64,000 bases of DNA. Origin: Neodontobutis hainanensis. Taxonomy: Eukaryota; Chordata; Actinopteri; Gobiiformes; Odontobutidae. Numbering within the stretch: the first letter of the stretch is position 1; every line of letters starts with the position of its first letter. The notes beneath the pieces are model-generated. The model was given only the letters and a program-made list of their open reading frames with translations. It ran no database searches and was not told where the DNA came from. Both the position numbers and the translations under genes were made by a program. Below are positions 1 to 14,300 of the stretch, piece by piece. The DNA lies in NCBI GenBank assembly GCA_024349245.1, contig JALDNG010000020.1, positions 4,915,001 through 4,979,000 on the forward strand, read 5' to 3'.

Positions 1-2152
1 GGAAATTGTGGTGGCAGCTGCGCATATGCATTTTCTGAAGTGGAACATCTTTCTGATCAAAGCCACTCATCAAAATAAAGCAAAAAAAATCGAAATCTTA
101 ATATTTTCAAATGTCAAGATAAATGAGATTAAAATGAAACATGAATATTGTTGACTGGTACCACTGTAAAACCCACACTAGACTTCTACACGATCCAATC
201 AATTAAAAACGCTGCCACTTCTCATTCCACTCCTAAATGTTTAAAGTATAGAGTAAAGTATAGAGAGTATATTATCTTCTAACTCTGTCTGATTTTGAGA
301 TTTGGAGGATTTAATTCTAACCTCAAATTTAAAATCTAATAAAAATAACTCAGGGAGTACCATGTGTTCCCAATTTTAAAATGAACAGAAGCGAAAAGTA
401 CAAAGTCACTGTGGCAGCACTTGGCAACATGCTGAGTTTTTTGCCCTTATTGCCAAAAGAACAAAGAGTGAAGTTGTTTTGGCAGAACAAAAGTAGAATC
501 ACAGAGTCTATGATGCACATAAAAGCAGAGACATACTGTCAACACAGGCTTTGCATAAGACTGCCACATACACAAAACAGCCTCTCTTCCTGTTTATCTA
601 AACTTTTCAGATCACGACTCATGCACATGATACTCATAGACGCAGACTAGTGAGACTCACACTTCAACAGTAACTCCAACTAAGTCATAATCCTGTCTTT
701 GAAGCCTGTTTCTGTGCATGTGCTTTTTTTCAATTGGGATTTTCCAGCCTGATGGTAAGAGGATACATGATCATGAAGACTCCGCTGGATGAAAGGGCTG
801 TGGTCCTTATGAGCACTGTTAAGCAGCCAGCGGCACACAGATCTGGGGATATTTACTAGAGCTAGTAGTAGTTCTATTAAAGGCCTGTTACTGTCGGCTC
901 ACACACTCAATAGATGTGCTGTCTTCCGGTAAAACCAGTAATCTGTCTGTTTGAATTAGCCATGCCCTCTGACTTTCAACACCAAGGGCTCAGCTGTGTG
1001 TCCCTCCTGACCAATCACTGTCCTCACTTCTTTCAGACTGTGGAAGCTCCTCTTCTCACCACCCACACACTTCCTCATGTGGGCTATCCTCCAGTGTCCA
1101 TCTCCACAGCTCCTTACTCGACTAGCTTAGTGTGGGCTACTTGAATTCACATGACTTATCCCAAGGCATACTGGTTTGGTCAACATGGATGGCGCTCTAG
1201 TTGTGCCCAATTGAGCGAAATTTTATTATTGTTTCATAATAAAAAGCTTCTAAGAAGAATATTCACTTTAAACCTTACTTATTGTTAGAGAATGAATGTA
1301 TACCATTACCTAAACTTACATCTTATCCATTCTGTTTAAGGCTTGAATTTGAAATATTATGACCAGTCAAAAAGCCTCTTGTAGATTTATTTCTTTGCTC
1401 CCAAGCAGGTCTGAGCCATTGGACCGACATAATGTTATCATAATAATATCCCTTTTATGAATTGAGATACTATGATTGTCATTGTGGTAGGTTTTGTTTC
1501 CCACAAAGTTTGAAGACAATTGAAAACTTTCCACTCTGTCGTATCGTGTGTCTACATCTCCTCTCTCCCAGCGTCCACTCCAATCCAGGCTCACAGTAAA
1601 AACTCATAATGGATGAAGCAGACAGAAAGGATGATAAGTGAGAGAAGGAGGCGGCAGAGGCTTGCTGTCCATTTGATGGGATGGTTATCAGTTGTATTTG
1701 GTCCAATACATTTTGTTTTTGAACGCCACAACGGACACTTTGACAGAAGGCATTATTCAATCAATCTTCCTGTGTCCAGGCCTAAGGCGAGCGTCTGGAA
1801 AAACAATCTTTAAGAGTTTGAGATAAGCCCATGGTACACTAACTTAATGTGGCACTACCCGATTTTCTTTTCCACCGTCTCAGACCACCCGAGAGGGGAC
1901 CATTTTCTTTTCTCCACAAAATACTAATACACTAAACTGTAGATTTTAGATTATTGTAAACCTTTACCTCCGACTTAAGAGTCCTACTGAAGCATCCAAC
2001 AATTTTCTCCACCCCGTTTAACATTACCTTATTGAATTGCCTCCCTTTATCTCTGTTGCTGTGTTCATTTTTGTGCTGTTTCTCTGTGTTTAAAGACGTA
2101 TCCGTCGCAGAATCTACAGCGTTAAAGGAAAAATACGTAGTAGCAGTAGAGT

Positions 2153-2170
2153 GTAGTAGTAGTAGTAGTG
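2153..2170 (+). repeat. (GTA)n microsatellite
   Basis: Six tandem GTA units in intronic sequence. Confidence 0.85.
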
Positions 2171-3420
2171 TTATTTCTATACTTATTTGTCCATTAAACC
2201 CAGTAGTCTTTTTCACTGAATTCTTTATTTATCTTAGTATTTTTGTCAGCGTTATAATTTTAAGCATCTGTCTGTTCCATATCTACTTTTCTCTTCTGTC
2301 TGGACCACTTTGTTTTTTGTGAAAATCCCAATCAATGGAAATTCAACGAAACCCACTCTCTGATGATCCTGGAGGTACATTTGTATCTAGATTAAAAATT
2401 AAAATCCTTGAAATCGTCTGCGTGGAAGATGTGACTGCTCATTAAAAATGCATGTACCATGCATCTGCTCTTCTGGAGGGAAGGTTTTTCATAAGGAAGA
2501 GTTAACAGTATTTCAATGATGCCTAGCAAAAGTATGTCAATATGTTCAGATGAAAATCACTTTGCGCTTTCTTTATATAAAATGTTAAAAACTCGCACGT
2601 ACCAAAACTGGTGCTTAGTAGAAGGTGTTATTCCTAAAAGATAAAATAGTGACGCTAGAATGTAAGGTTTGTCAGTAGGCTATGAGTGTGTCTAAATGCG
2701 CCCAAGAAACATTATGAGTCATATTTCTTAAACTTTGTGTGTAAGGTTTAAATGCCATGGGACTTAGTTCTGTATGTGTAATCTGTAAATGTTTGAAGTA
2801 TAACGTGAAATAGAATTGAATACATTGGTCTATAACTATGTTTTCAATATTATTTAATGGCTTAGAAACACAAATTTGCTTACATTTTCTCAAATAGACA
2901 TTTAAAGCTCCATGGAACCCAGTGAAAGGAGCCGGATAGTAGATAATGACATAGTCGTGAAATTGCAATATGAAAAAAAGGCCATGTACAGACACTCATC
3001 ACATTCAAACAAGACTAGTACTATTTCTCTGCTGACTCAAACAGCTGGAACATGCTTGCTTCAGCAGAGGGTGCATTCGTTTCCTCGCTATTGCACCAGT
3101 GGGTTGTAGGTTATAGTTTTCTCTCTGCTCATTTTATTTTCTTGTAATTATAAGACTTAATAGTGATCCAACCAGGAAAATATCACCCAGAGAACAGTTT
3201 AAACATATGAAAAGCTGTTTAATTTTACATAAATAAAAATGTCAGCTGGTGTCCACGTATTCTTTTTCATTTAACTTGGGACATAGCATCAGAATTATGA
3301 GGATAACTGTAAAATATAACGCTGATATTGGTCATCCAGTCAAAACCTTGTCCATGCATTTTAATTTATAATACTATTTAGTACTAGTACAACACAACAA
3401 CACAAAAAAACAACAATATA

Positions 3421-3424
<4 letters not shown>

Positions 3425-3460
<36 letters not shown>
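3425..3460 (+). repeat. (TG)n microsatellite
   Basis: About 18 uninterrupted TG units, flanked on the left by TATGTATG. Confidence 0.95.
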
Positions 3461-3462
<2 letters not shown>

Positions 3463-6400
3463 CGAAGAGCGAAGAGGATGAATTAAAGAAAGGGATAGAG
3501 AAATAAATGGCCTAGCACTTCCTTTTCCCATTTCCTCCCCACCTCCTGCTACTTCCTCTGTAATCTCAGACTGTGCTGTCTGGTTGCTGCTGTAGCACTT
3601 TCCATTCCCTCTGCAGTATTAGCCTGTTTCCCCTTATTACCTCCATTGTTTCATCGCTTTTTTTGCTTGTGTGCAGCTTCCATTATGTGTTTCTTCTTGG
3701 CCTTATCAATTGGTTTGAGCTTCAACAATTTTTCTTACCTTCTAATGGAATAGTACCGTGGTCTTAAACAGGAGTTTTGATACATTTTCGAAGGCCTTGT
3801 ATTTGGTGTTTTGGACAATTAGTCTTGGTTTATTAAGCACAATTATTTTTATTTTGAGCGTTCACTTCTAAAAGGGAAAGTGATTTGTTTTAATACATGG
3901 AAATACCAATGCAATACAAACTGGCCATGTGTCCAAATAGAGAGAAGACTGGTTTAAAATACAAAATCTGAAGGGTCCCTCGGCGGTTCAGTTCAACACT
4001 ATTCTCCTCTGTTTCCTCTGTGAATACTATTTCTGTCCTGTTTCCATCCATTCCTCCCATTGACACTCGTCTCTTGATTTACTTTCCACTCTGTATTTCA
4101 CCGCAACTCACACAAGTTGTCACAGGGATAAACTCACATGAACCCTCTCTATCCTTGTTCTGGGCCTCAGACGAGAAAGGATTTATGAATGGTGGCAGGG
4201 GTAAAACGATGGGAAAAGACCTGACAGACTGAGTTCATGAAGGAATGGTGGACTGAGGAAAAAAAATAGTGAGTGATGTGTTCATGTAGAGACAAGGGCA
4301 AGGGCTGAGGGAGAAATATAACCAGCATGTCATGAAAAACACAATGGGAAACATGAAAATACCGTACATATCTAATAAACACATAGTTTAGTTTACTCCA
4401 CCTGAAAAATACAATATGGCAATAATTATTGAGATTAAACAATCTTTTTTTTGTAGAACCAAAATGTCTGTTTTTTACTGAAGATTGCGTCTGTGCAAAA
4501 GACAAGGACTCAACAAATGCCTCTTTGTCCCTCGCTGACTTCCCAAATGTTTGTCAGAGTTGGAGACTCATGGGGTCTCCCAGAGAAGGTGTGATGCTCT
4601 GGAAAAACATATGGCAAGATATAGTTAGATGTGCAATTTTGTGATGCTAATTTAAAACATTTCAATGAGAGGTGACAGATTTAACAGAGGTGACAGATGC
4701 ATTTATTCGGCAGTCATCAACACTGTAACTTGTTTAGTCTATGGATAGCCACTAAAAAACTGAAGAAGACAAATACTGCTTCAAACTCGCACACATCTCT
4801 GTAACTTATCTGCAATGTAAATTTGTGTTGCGATGACAGGTTGGTGAGAATAAATGTTCTCAAGAGTTGGCAGCAGGCCCTGTCACTCAAAGTTACTGGA
4901 GTGATTTTGATTTTATTGTTTTATCATTTTGAGACTTCTTATTTTTAAATACATATATTTATAAATGTCTTTTTTTAAAACAAAAAGTTAAAGAAGAACA
5001 GAAACAATTGAGAAAGTTGAGTTTAGCCTCAGGGACATAGCTTTTTTGCCCAAGGGATGAATCTTGTTGTTCAAGTCAGTGCGACGGTGAATGTCAAGTT
5101 GTAGAGAAGAGCAGTGAACTCATGCAAAAACAGACAACAAGTCAGCTGAAGCACTCACGACGCTTCACTTTTCAAAGCATGTTTTAATTCAAAACTTGGT
5201 TCATATGATGAGTTGGTAGAAGTGACCCAAGGGCAGATCTAGTGCAGAGATTATAGTTTTAACCACAGCTACAGTCCAAGCCTCGCAGGATCAGAAGTGT
5301 CTCACTTTGTCTTCAACCATGACGAGCAGGATGAATAAGGAAGAAAGTGAAGGGACTATCTGTCTGACGTGGCTCTTTAAACCTGAATGTGCCATATCTT
5401 CTCTTTATAATTTCACTTTTACACCAGGGTCCTCAAAGGGAACAAAAGTATTATTGTAAGACTATACTTGAAATTGTAGTCTCTTGGATGAGTTTGTCAA
5501 ACAAAATTGAGAAATAGAGTAATTGTATGAGAAATTATCCTGTTAAAGGTTTTATTATGCCCCTAAAATGTGAGCTGAAACATATCGAATGCAGAAAAAG
5601 TAGAGCATATGTCTGGACCTTTTGAGAATCTGGGACAGATGTGAAGGACTAGGCCTAGACCAATCGTAAAGTAAGATGTTAAAAGGTATAACATGTTGTC
5701 TTAAGTGATGTTGACTGTCTCAGGAAGGACCTGAAAGCAGGGTCTCCACAAACACTGTCAACAAGCTTTACTTTTTTCTTACTAGTGTGACTGCATACTG
5801 CATTCTTGTATCATTTCTTTACAGTACTTTTCCAACACAACGACTTCAAAACTGAAATTGTTAGCAGTGCATAAAGTCAGCTGTCTCTGGAAATCTCCAT
5901 CTGTATGCAGTCAAGATGGCTCATTGAAAACAACTGTAGCAAGTAAATCTGTAGTTTACCACGTGCAAGTTTAATGCAGACCCATAAGTGCAGCCTAGGG
6001 TTGCTACACAAAAAGACATGATATTTTACAGCATGAATACAATTTTCTTAATGCCGTCAGAGTCTAGGCATAAAGAAATGTCCTTGCAGAATCAACATGC
6101 AGTCAGTCAGTTTCATTTTTTTGCTTTGCATTTCACACAGTCCCCTTTTACCTGAGTGAATAAAGCACACTTCAATCATGGAACACTTGAAAAGGAAATG
6201 TTCTTCTTCACATTAGAACATAACTCCGAGCAGTACTTTTCTCTTTCTGGGCGCTCTCTGGAGTAATGTCTGTGGTATGTTGTACAAAGAGTATGCATGA
6301 AAGCATTAAAATGAAGGCTTTCGGGGCATTGTGAGAAAAAAAGGGCAGGGAAGGACAGACAGGAAATAAGAGGAGAAATCAGAGCAACGGCACTCTGAAG

Positions 6401-6854
6401 TGGAGGAGAGGAGGACAGAGGGAAGGAATCAGAAGAGGTGCAGAGTGCTCTTTTAAATGGAAATGGGCCTTACCACTGATGGGTAGGACGAGTAATCACG
6501 ACCCCCCACCATCTACTTCAAAACACTGTCAGCATTTTTACACACTATCTCCGCATCATCATCCTGGAAGTTCACACTTCTTCACATTTAAAGCACGCAA
6601 GAAGTTCCCATGACACACACTTTCCTCAAGAGACAGCAGGCAGTGTGAAAGTGTGATGATGCATCATTTTCTTAAGCACCTCTATCCATCTTCCTCTTTC
6701 ACCAGCTCAGCTCTCAGTTTTCAAATCCGTCCATTGAGGGAAGATGGCAGTAACTTACCCCACTTCTAGTATGTCTCTACTGTGTAGTGCCATGTTTCTG
6801 CTCAGGAAGACTAGGAGAATCCCTAAACATTACTTTTATGTCCTAAAATAATTA

Positions 6855-7058
6855 TATTTACATTTATTCATTTAGCTGACACTTTTATCCAAAGTGACTT
6901 ACATTGTTTACAGTAATCACCAGTGTTACAGCCACTGGAGGGTGGGTTAAGTGTCTTGCCCAAGGACACAATGGCAGTATGAACTGTGGGGAGAGCGGGA
7001 ATCGAACCAACAACCTTTGGGTTGATAGACGACTGCTCTACCCACTGAGCTACTACCA
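6855..7058 (-). mobile_element. tRNA-derived SINE
   Basis: Read on the minus strand, the head is tRNA-like: an A box in TAGCTCAGTGGGTAGAGC and a B box in GGTTCGATTCC about 45 bases later. A body follows (TTGGGCAAGACACTTAACCC) and the tail reads AAGTCACTTTGGATAAAAG. This combination is a very common teleost SINE type. Exact ends and target-site duplications could not be fixed. Confidence 0.85.
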
Positions 7059-8489
7059 AACTGGATTTTAACTCACTACAGATCAATAAAGACTTGAAAA
7101 TTCCAGGATTGTGTTGTAATAGATAGTATTCAACAGTAAATGAGATGTAGCCTTTCCAGCAAAGTTCTAGGCTATACCACAAGTGAACACTGGTGGATTG
7201 ATAAAATAGTGTGACAACCTCTTTCGCATGTTCAAGTTGATCCCAATTTTGACAAGATATAATTATGAAAGATTATAAAATTATGATCCAGTAATTCCTA
7301 GGACCACACTGCAGGACTGTTCATCATAAAATCAAACTTATGTTTACTTGTTCATTGAGCTTTATGGTAAACTGTGAAGATTTATTTTAGTCCATTAGGT
7401 TGCATCCAAAAAAGACTTTAACTACTCAGTTGGCAGAAAGATTAAGTATAAAATCCAATACTTGTTCTTTCAGTATGTGTATATATGTGTGCTAATGTTG
7501 CTTCTTCAGTTAATCTAGCAATTTGAGAAAATGTGTTGTTTTAATCAAGATAAAATAGCACTATGCAGCTGATTTTGTAGTGTCCATTATAAAAATGGCT
7601 TTAAAATATAATCTGTAAAATATAGATTGATCAAAATAAATGAGCTCACAGTGATGGTGGCAGTATTGATTACAGCAGTAAAATAAGTTGCTTCCTGCAG
7701 TGTTAGATTAGATGTAAGTGCCAACATAATCACTTCTGAGCAATAAACAGTACTATATATTCATTAAGCTTTAGAAAAGACCTCATTTCTATCAAGAGCC
7801 AGTTTCATTTAAAAAAAGAATGTTGCTCTATTACATTGAAGAGACTTCAAATCAAAGAAACATGGCAAGACAGATTTATAAATAATAAAATAATAAAGAA
7901 AACTATTTTTCTTTGATTGCTGTGTGTCTATCTATTCCATCCAGGGTTGGTTTATTCTGTAATCCATTGGTACTGCCCTTCAGAAATCCATCTTAAAAAG
8001 ACAGAGAACAGACTGATTTTTGTATATTATAAAAGAATTGGAATGAATGGCCAGGCTGTGGCTCTTGTGCGTTGCAGGGCAGTACTGAACATTGCTCTTG
8101 AGACTAACCAAGAACACAGCTGATTTATTCATCAACATCATTCTTCACCAAGTGCCAGCAAAGACCCCATGAGGTTGTCATCTGAGACTGGACAAGAATT
8201 TCAGAAGTTTCTCAACTCAGTCAGAGTGGTTTTGGTTACTTGGCTCAACACTGGTAACAATAACACATCAAAATCATAGCTCAACATTTTAAAATCTGTT
8301 TATATATCAGAGCTTGATTGAGAGGTTGTGCTCTGTGAACCTACATGTGCTCATTTTCATGTCTGACTTTCATCTTCCTTCTGTAGAGAAATAGTGTGAG
8401 TTCTGTTCGGTGCACCTCATGCGAGTGCAGAGACGCGTGGAAACCAAAAAGCTTATTATATCACCTTTTATGCCAGCTGATCTCCACTC

Positions 8490-9128
<639 letters not shown>

Positions 9129-10000
9129 TAGGAGTTCTGGAACCTTGTGCCGAGGCATCCAACTTCGACTGTTGTGTGTATTTGTTGAATGAGCCACATG
9201 TCCCTGTGTTTATCTTGTGGAGGTGCACCTGTGAGTGGCAGCAGCAGTGAAACCTTTAAATACATGTGAATTATTTAGAAGAACACAAATGCAGCTCAGC
9301 AGTGGCCCTGAGAAAAAGCAGGAGCTACTGCTTCATACATGACAGCAACAACAAAAAAACAATCCTTTCAGTGTCAGGGCTAAAATCAAACTAGAGTTAT
9401 CCAAATATCAGTACTTGGTACGTTTGTTTAATGTGAGTTTTTTTTTTGTAAATGAACATGATAAATATAAAACAAATGCAAAATTATTTTTGTTAAAGTG
9501 ACTAGGGGCACACAAAGTGTCGCCTTGAATATAAGAAACTTGATTAAACGTGAAAAAATTACATACTTAAAACTCTGTATGGTTCATAAATTATATTGAA
9601 TCTGACCAAAATTATTAACACATGTACTTGTTCTGGGAAAAATGGGTTATTGGGACATTATTAATCAAAACATTCACAAAATACTAGATATCTCTATTCT
9701 GTCCTAGCAAACATACAGTGTTTATTTGCAAAGCACTTTTTTATTTCACAGCTGCAGCATTTCCTATTGTTAACGATAAAACCACAGCCATACATATAAA
9801 TATCAGTGATAAGAGGCTATTTGTACTGAGCTTATCTGAACTGTAGACTTTATATTTTATATCTCTGTGCTTCTTCATACCAGACACGCGCTGTGTCTTC
9901 ACCACACTGAGGAATTGTGTACAAACAGAAATGTACTTCTAGGTTTAAAAGAGCATCTGCTATTTTACCAGCTTTTTATTTTTTTGGGTATAATACGCTA

Positions 10001-10125
10001 CAGGGCTGCTCTGGTTACAGATGTAGCTTACCACCACCAGTGTGTGACTGTGGAGTGAATGAATAATATGTGCCCTTTGAGTCTCTAGAAAAAAGCACTA
10101 TATAAACGCATTTTTATTATTAATA
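10001..10125 (+). mobile_element. L2-like LINE 3' end fragment
   Basis: Contains the teleost L2-type 3' terminus: a stretch resembling TTACCACCACCAGTGTGTGA, then AATGAATAAT, then GCACTATATAAACGCATTTT with a short TTATTA tail. Only the 3' tail is present and no coding part was found. Confidence 0.6.
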
Positions 10126-11179
10126 AGAAAATAAATTGAAAAAGGAATGAATCCAGATGTAAGCTTTAAAAGAATCAGTCAGTGGTAATTGTCACAAATG
10201 TACAGATTTACTGTATACATAGAAATGCAAGATGGTAGTGAAGGAAATAAAAAAAACATATCTTTTCCTTTCTTATAAAGTGTTTACTTCACACCATTGT
10301 TTGTACCTATTCTCATCACAGCTATTGACAATCCGTCTGTAACAGTGCTGCAACCGCCTCAGCAATCGCTGGAGGAGACAGATCAAGCACAAACAGTGTT
10401 TGTGTGTGTTTGAGAAAGAGCGCAGGGAAGTAAACATGGAAGATTTAACAGGTCTGTAACATGGGAGTTGTTTCCGTACCCACTGGCTGGATAGGAAGCT
10501 GGGTTTGAGTGACAGATGGGAAGCAAAGTTTAGATGTAGATACCCAATTACTTTTACTGAGGAGTAGTTTTCTCCTTAAATAACAATCATGCAAAGATTC
10601 TGCAGTGTGATTGGCAATAGACAGACTTAGCTAATGCTGGAACTTGCTTACATTCATGAAAATACATAGCTGTTCACGGTTTGAACTGGCGTAATGAGGC
10701 AACACCTGTTAATAACGTTCATATACACCAAATTAGATGGATAATGTAGTTAATTTTATCTCAACAAAAACAAACTGACAACACAAAATCCTGCAACAAA
10801 ACTCAAAACCATCAGAACAACACAAAATAATAGCCTGTCTGGTCAGAAAACTCAATTCTGTGTGACAGTCAGACGGTGACAGAGTAATGACTAGTGCCAC
10901 TAATGCAGGTAGCTCAGTGCACTTCAACAACAATGTAGCATTTCATTAGCCACAAGGCTTTTGAATTGTGTTGCCACAAACATTGCTGACAGTGACATAT
11001 TGGAAAGGAACTTTTGTTTTGACTGTAGCTGAAATGGAGAAAATGAGAAGAAACAAAGAAATGAAACAGAAGTGGCATGTGAAAATACGTCTGAAGCTTT
11101 CAGACAGAAGAGCAGACAGTTTATGACAACAGGCCTGACTGTCACACTAACGCTCTTACCGCTCTGTATGTTGGTCCAG

Positions 11180-11365
11180 GTTGGAATAAAAGAGTCGACT
11201 ATGAACCGGGAACTGGCAGTAAGCAGCTGTTTCCAAAGATGCACCTCGAGACCTGCGGCGGCCCATTGTCATCGGTCAGGACGACAGTGGAGCTGCAGAC
11301 GAGCCACATCGGAAAAGGCTGTGATCGAGAGACCTACTCAGAGAAATCTCTGCAGAAACTTTGCG
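11180..11365 (+). CDS. clstn2: clstn2 exon (first in window): start of the LNS domain
   Basis: The acceptor is ttggtccag|GTTGG and the donor is TTTGCG|GTGGGT; the exon enters with two bases of a split Gly codon and leaves in phase 1. It encodes WNKRVDYEPGTG, then HLETCGGP, then TSHIGKGCDRETYSEKSLQ and KLCG, a very characteristic calsyntenin block just after the cadherin repeats. Three cysteines are conserved. The true frame differs from the longest open frame here (11072-11455), so a naive ORF call would give the wrong protein. The upstream exon, ending in a Gly codon split in phase 1, was not found in the first 11 kb. Confidence 0.93.
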
Positions 11366-14300
11366 GTGGGTTCAATTGTGATATTTCTACTGTGTGTCCT
11401 TTTGTGGTTGTGTGACTGGAATGGCAAGCAGCCTAAATTGAGAGGGCATATCTAGCATGAGGCAGTAAATCACATGAGAGTTGTACCTGTGGCTATGATT
11501 AACTGGTAGAATATACAGTATGGTATAGCTCAAAGTTGACTTCTGATTAAAACGCAAACTGAAAGTTAATGCTGGTAAAAGCTTCAGAAGAATCCAGACT
11601 GGAGCAGGGGGTCAGACAGGGCCCGAGGCGCGTTTATGGGCCCTCTTTAAACCAGCATGTGAAAGCTGCTGGTCCATGTTGCCTTCTTATCTCTGCTTGT
11701 GTCCCTGGTAAAGCCCTATGCTAAATGAAGGCACCAGAATGGCAACTTAAAGCTGTGTCACTAATGATATGACAGAGCGAGGGCATTAGCCGCCCCAGAT
11801 GCAGTCGCGTTTTCTCCTTAGTGACTGATGAACCGCTGCATGGCCGTGTCAGTGCCCAGAGCACCACAAAGCAGGAAGACTTACCACTTCTACCCCCCCA
11901 CCCACCCTGCACCACCAGCAGGGGAGCAGGAGTCATCATCTTTGACTAACGGCCTTCACAAGCCCTATACCAGCTCATCTGAATGCATAACCTCCGCTCC
12001 CTGACTCCCCTGGTTCCCAGCCCATGGTTCACCACTAAAGAGTCCTTTTCAGGCTCCTCATAATCTTTATCTGATAGCAAAAAGAATAAATTATAATATA
12101 TTTTTTTAAATCAATTTGAGATAATGTACAAAGACGTGGGGAAAAAAGAAGCAGAAGTCAATGTGTATTTATTTACTCGGGGACATAATTAGTGGTCAGG
12201 ATGTTGGCACAGGCACGAGCACTGGGTGGAAAAACACCACTTTACACACAGAACAATTAAAGCTGTTGATTAGCAGAAAGTAGCACATGTGATTTTTTAC
12301 CTTGACATGCGACATGTGATTTCAGTCAATGCTTATATTTCGAAGCTACATAGCTCTATATTACTTAGATTTTTTACCATTCGTAAACTCTTACAGACAT
12401 TTTATAAATCTGATTCACACACTTGAAATGCATTTGTCACCACCAGACTGACTGTCAAAGATAGATCAGTAAGGGCATGCCGCAAATATAGCTGAGATCA
12501 AAATAATGTTATTCAAGGTGACAGTCTGAAGAGGAGGTTATTGACACAATTTTTCTCAGAAGGACAAAAAAGAATATTAATGAAGAGTCATGTGATAAGT
12601 TGTACCACTATAGCATTTGTACTATCCGTCCTCCGTTTGATTTTGTGCCGGGCTATGCACTGAATTTGTTAACAGTGACTAACATCTCGTTCTTTTTGAA
12701 AGTCAGTTTCATTTGCCATGAATCAATACCCACATCCTCTATCCATCTTGGCCCATTGATTACACATTAAGCCCTGCCATCTGCCTTATTCATAAGTAAT
12801 CATAGCCAAGGTTAGGCCAATATACCCTGCATATGTGCAGTGATTAGTATTGACACGTGCATCACATCTCTTATTTGTGCCCAATGTGACAAATCTAGGA
12901 GCTTCCTCGGGCAGCACTGACCTCCTCCCGGCCCCCGGCGCTGCCACAAACTGGACGTCTTCACTGTTGACCGACAGCGGCCGAGACAGTGACTTGATCT
13001 ACAGGTTTGATGGACGACAGGCGGCGAAAATCCCAGACTGGGTGGTACCACAGAACCTGACAGACCAGTTTACCGTAGCAACATGGATGAAGCACGGGCC
13101 AAGTCCTGGACTCAGAGCTGAGAAGGAAACCCTGCTCTGTAACTCTGATAAGACTGGTTAGTATGGGCTGGGACCAGAGCAAATCTAATAAGCAGCACAA
13201 TGAGTAGGCTTCAAGACTCAAGGCTGGTAAAATTCAAAATTAAATCAGTATTTTCTTACAATAAATATTACCAGATATTTTAATTATTTAGAGAAGTTTT
13301 CATAAATAAATAATAGACAACATCAACTGAAGGTAAACACGCTGGCATCATGTAATATTCAAAAAGTCTGATTAAGATTACACACTGTAGATATTATTAA
13401 AAAAAATAACAACCATAATTACAATCACTTTACAAACCAAAGTGAACACAATACAGCAGTCCCAAAGACAAACATAATTGGTTAATTTACATAATCATAC
13501 TTCTCTAAATGAATCTTAAATGTGTTACTATTTATTCTGAATTAATCCACACAAGTAAACAAGCCATTATCTTATAATATTACATTTGGTATAATAGCTT
13601 TCTTCAGTGTCAAAGTCCTAAACTTCTAATGTAGTATTGTCACTACAATTTTTAAAACTTGATTCTTGAAAACTGTTTGAATCTGGCCTTCTTCAGAGCA
13701 GGGCTTTATGTTTCCATGATGCTGGTACGAGTGCACAGAGAGCTCCCAGATGCCAACCTGTGTGTCTCTCCTACAGAAATGAACCGTCATCACTACTCAC
13801 TATACGTCCACAACTGCCGCCTGGTGTTTCTGCTCAGGAGAGACTTCAGCCTCGCAGACTCCTTCAGACCGGCCGAGTTTCACTGGAAACTGGAGCAGGT
13901 ATGAGGTGGATGTCAGGGCACATTTGACTGACAGGCTCGGTTTGTGACATGTTACACAAGTGTCCTCAGTTTAGTACCTCTGCTCACCTTGTGGATTAAA
14001 GTAGGTTATGTGTCAGTGTCTCTTGGAAAGGGATGAAGTCCACCACCTGGGGTAACTTTTAAATTTGCCAAATATGTTTTCTGAGCTAAATACTTGTTCT
14101 GTATTTGTGGACTAATAGAGCACTGCTGGTAAGTCCATGGCAAGTCAGATGTGGTTTGAGTTCTCCGGCTTTTTAGATCTTATGTAGAACACTTACTGAA
14201 AGTCTAAGCATAAATTAAACATAGATATTTCACTTTAATTTGTAAGATTAGTTTTCAATTTTTGATTCAAATTCCATTTACACATGGCTTGGGTTTTCAT

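Noticed and set aside
7917..8123. A small 68-residue frame as a possible gene
   Set aside because: No domain, no splice context and AT-rich chance composition.
11072..11455. A 127-residue + strand frame overlapping a clstn2 exon
   Set aside because: It is in the wrong frame; the exon 11180-11365 in its own frame gives the conserved calsyntenin sequence and correct splice phases.
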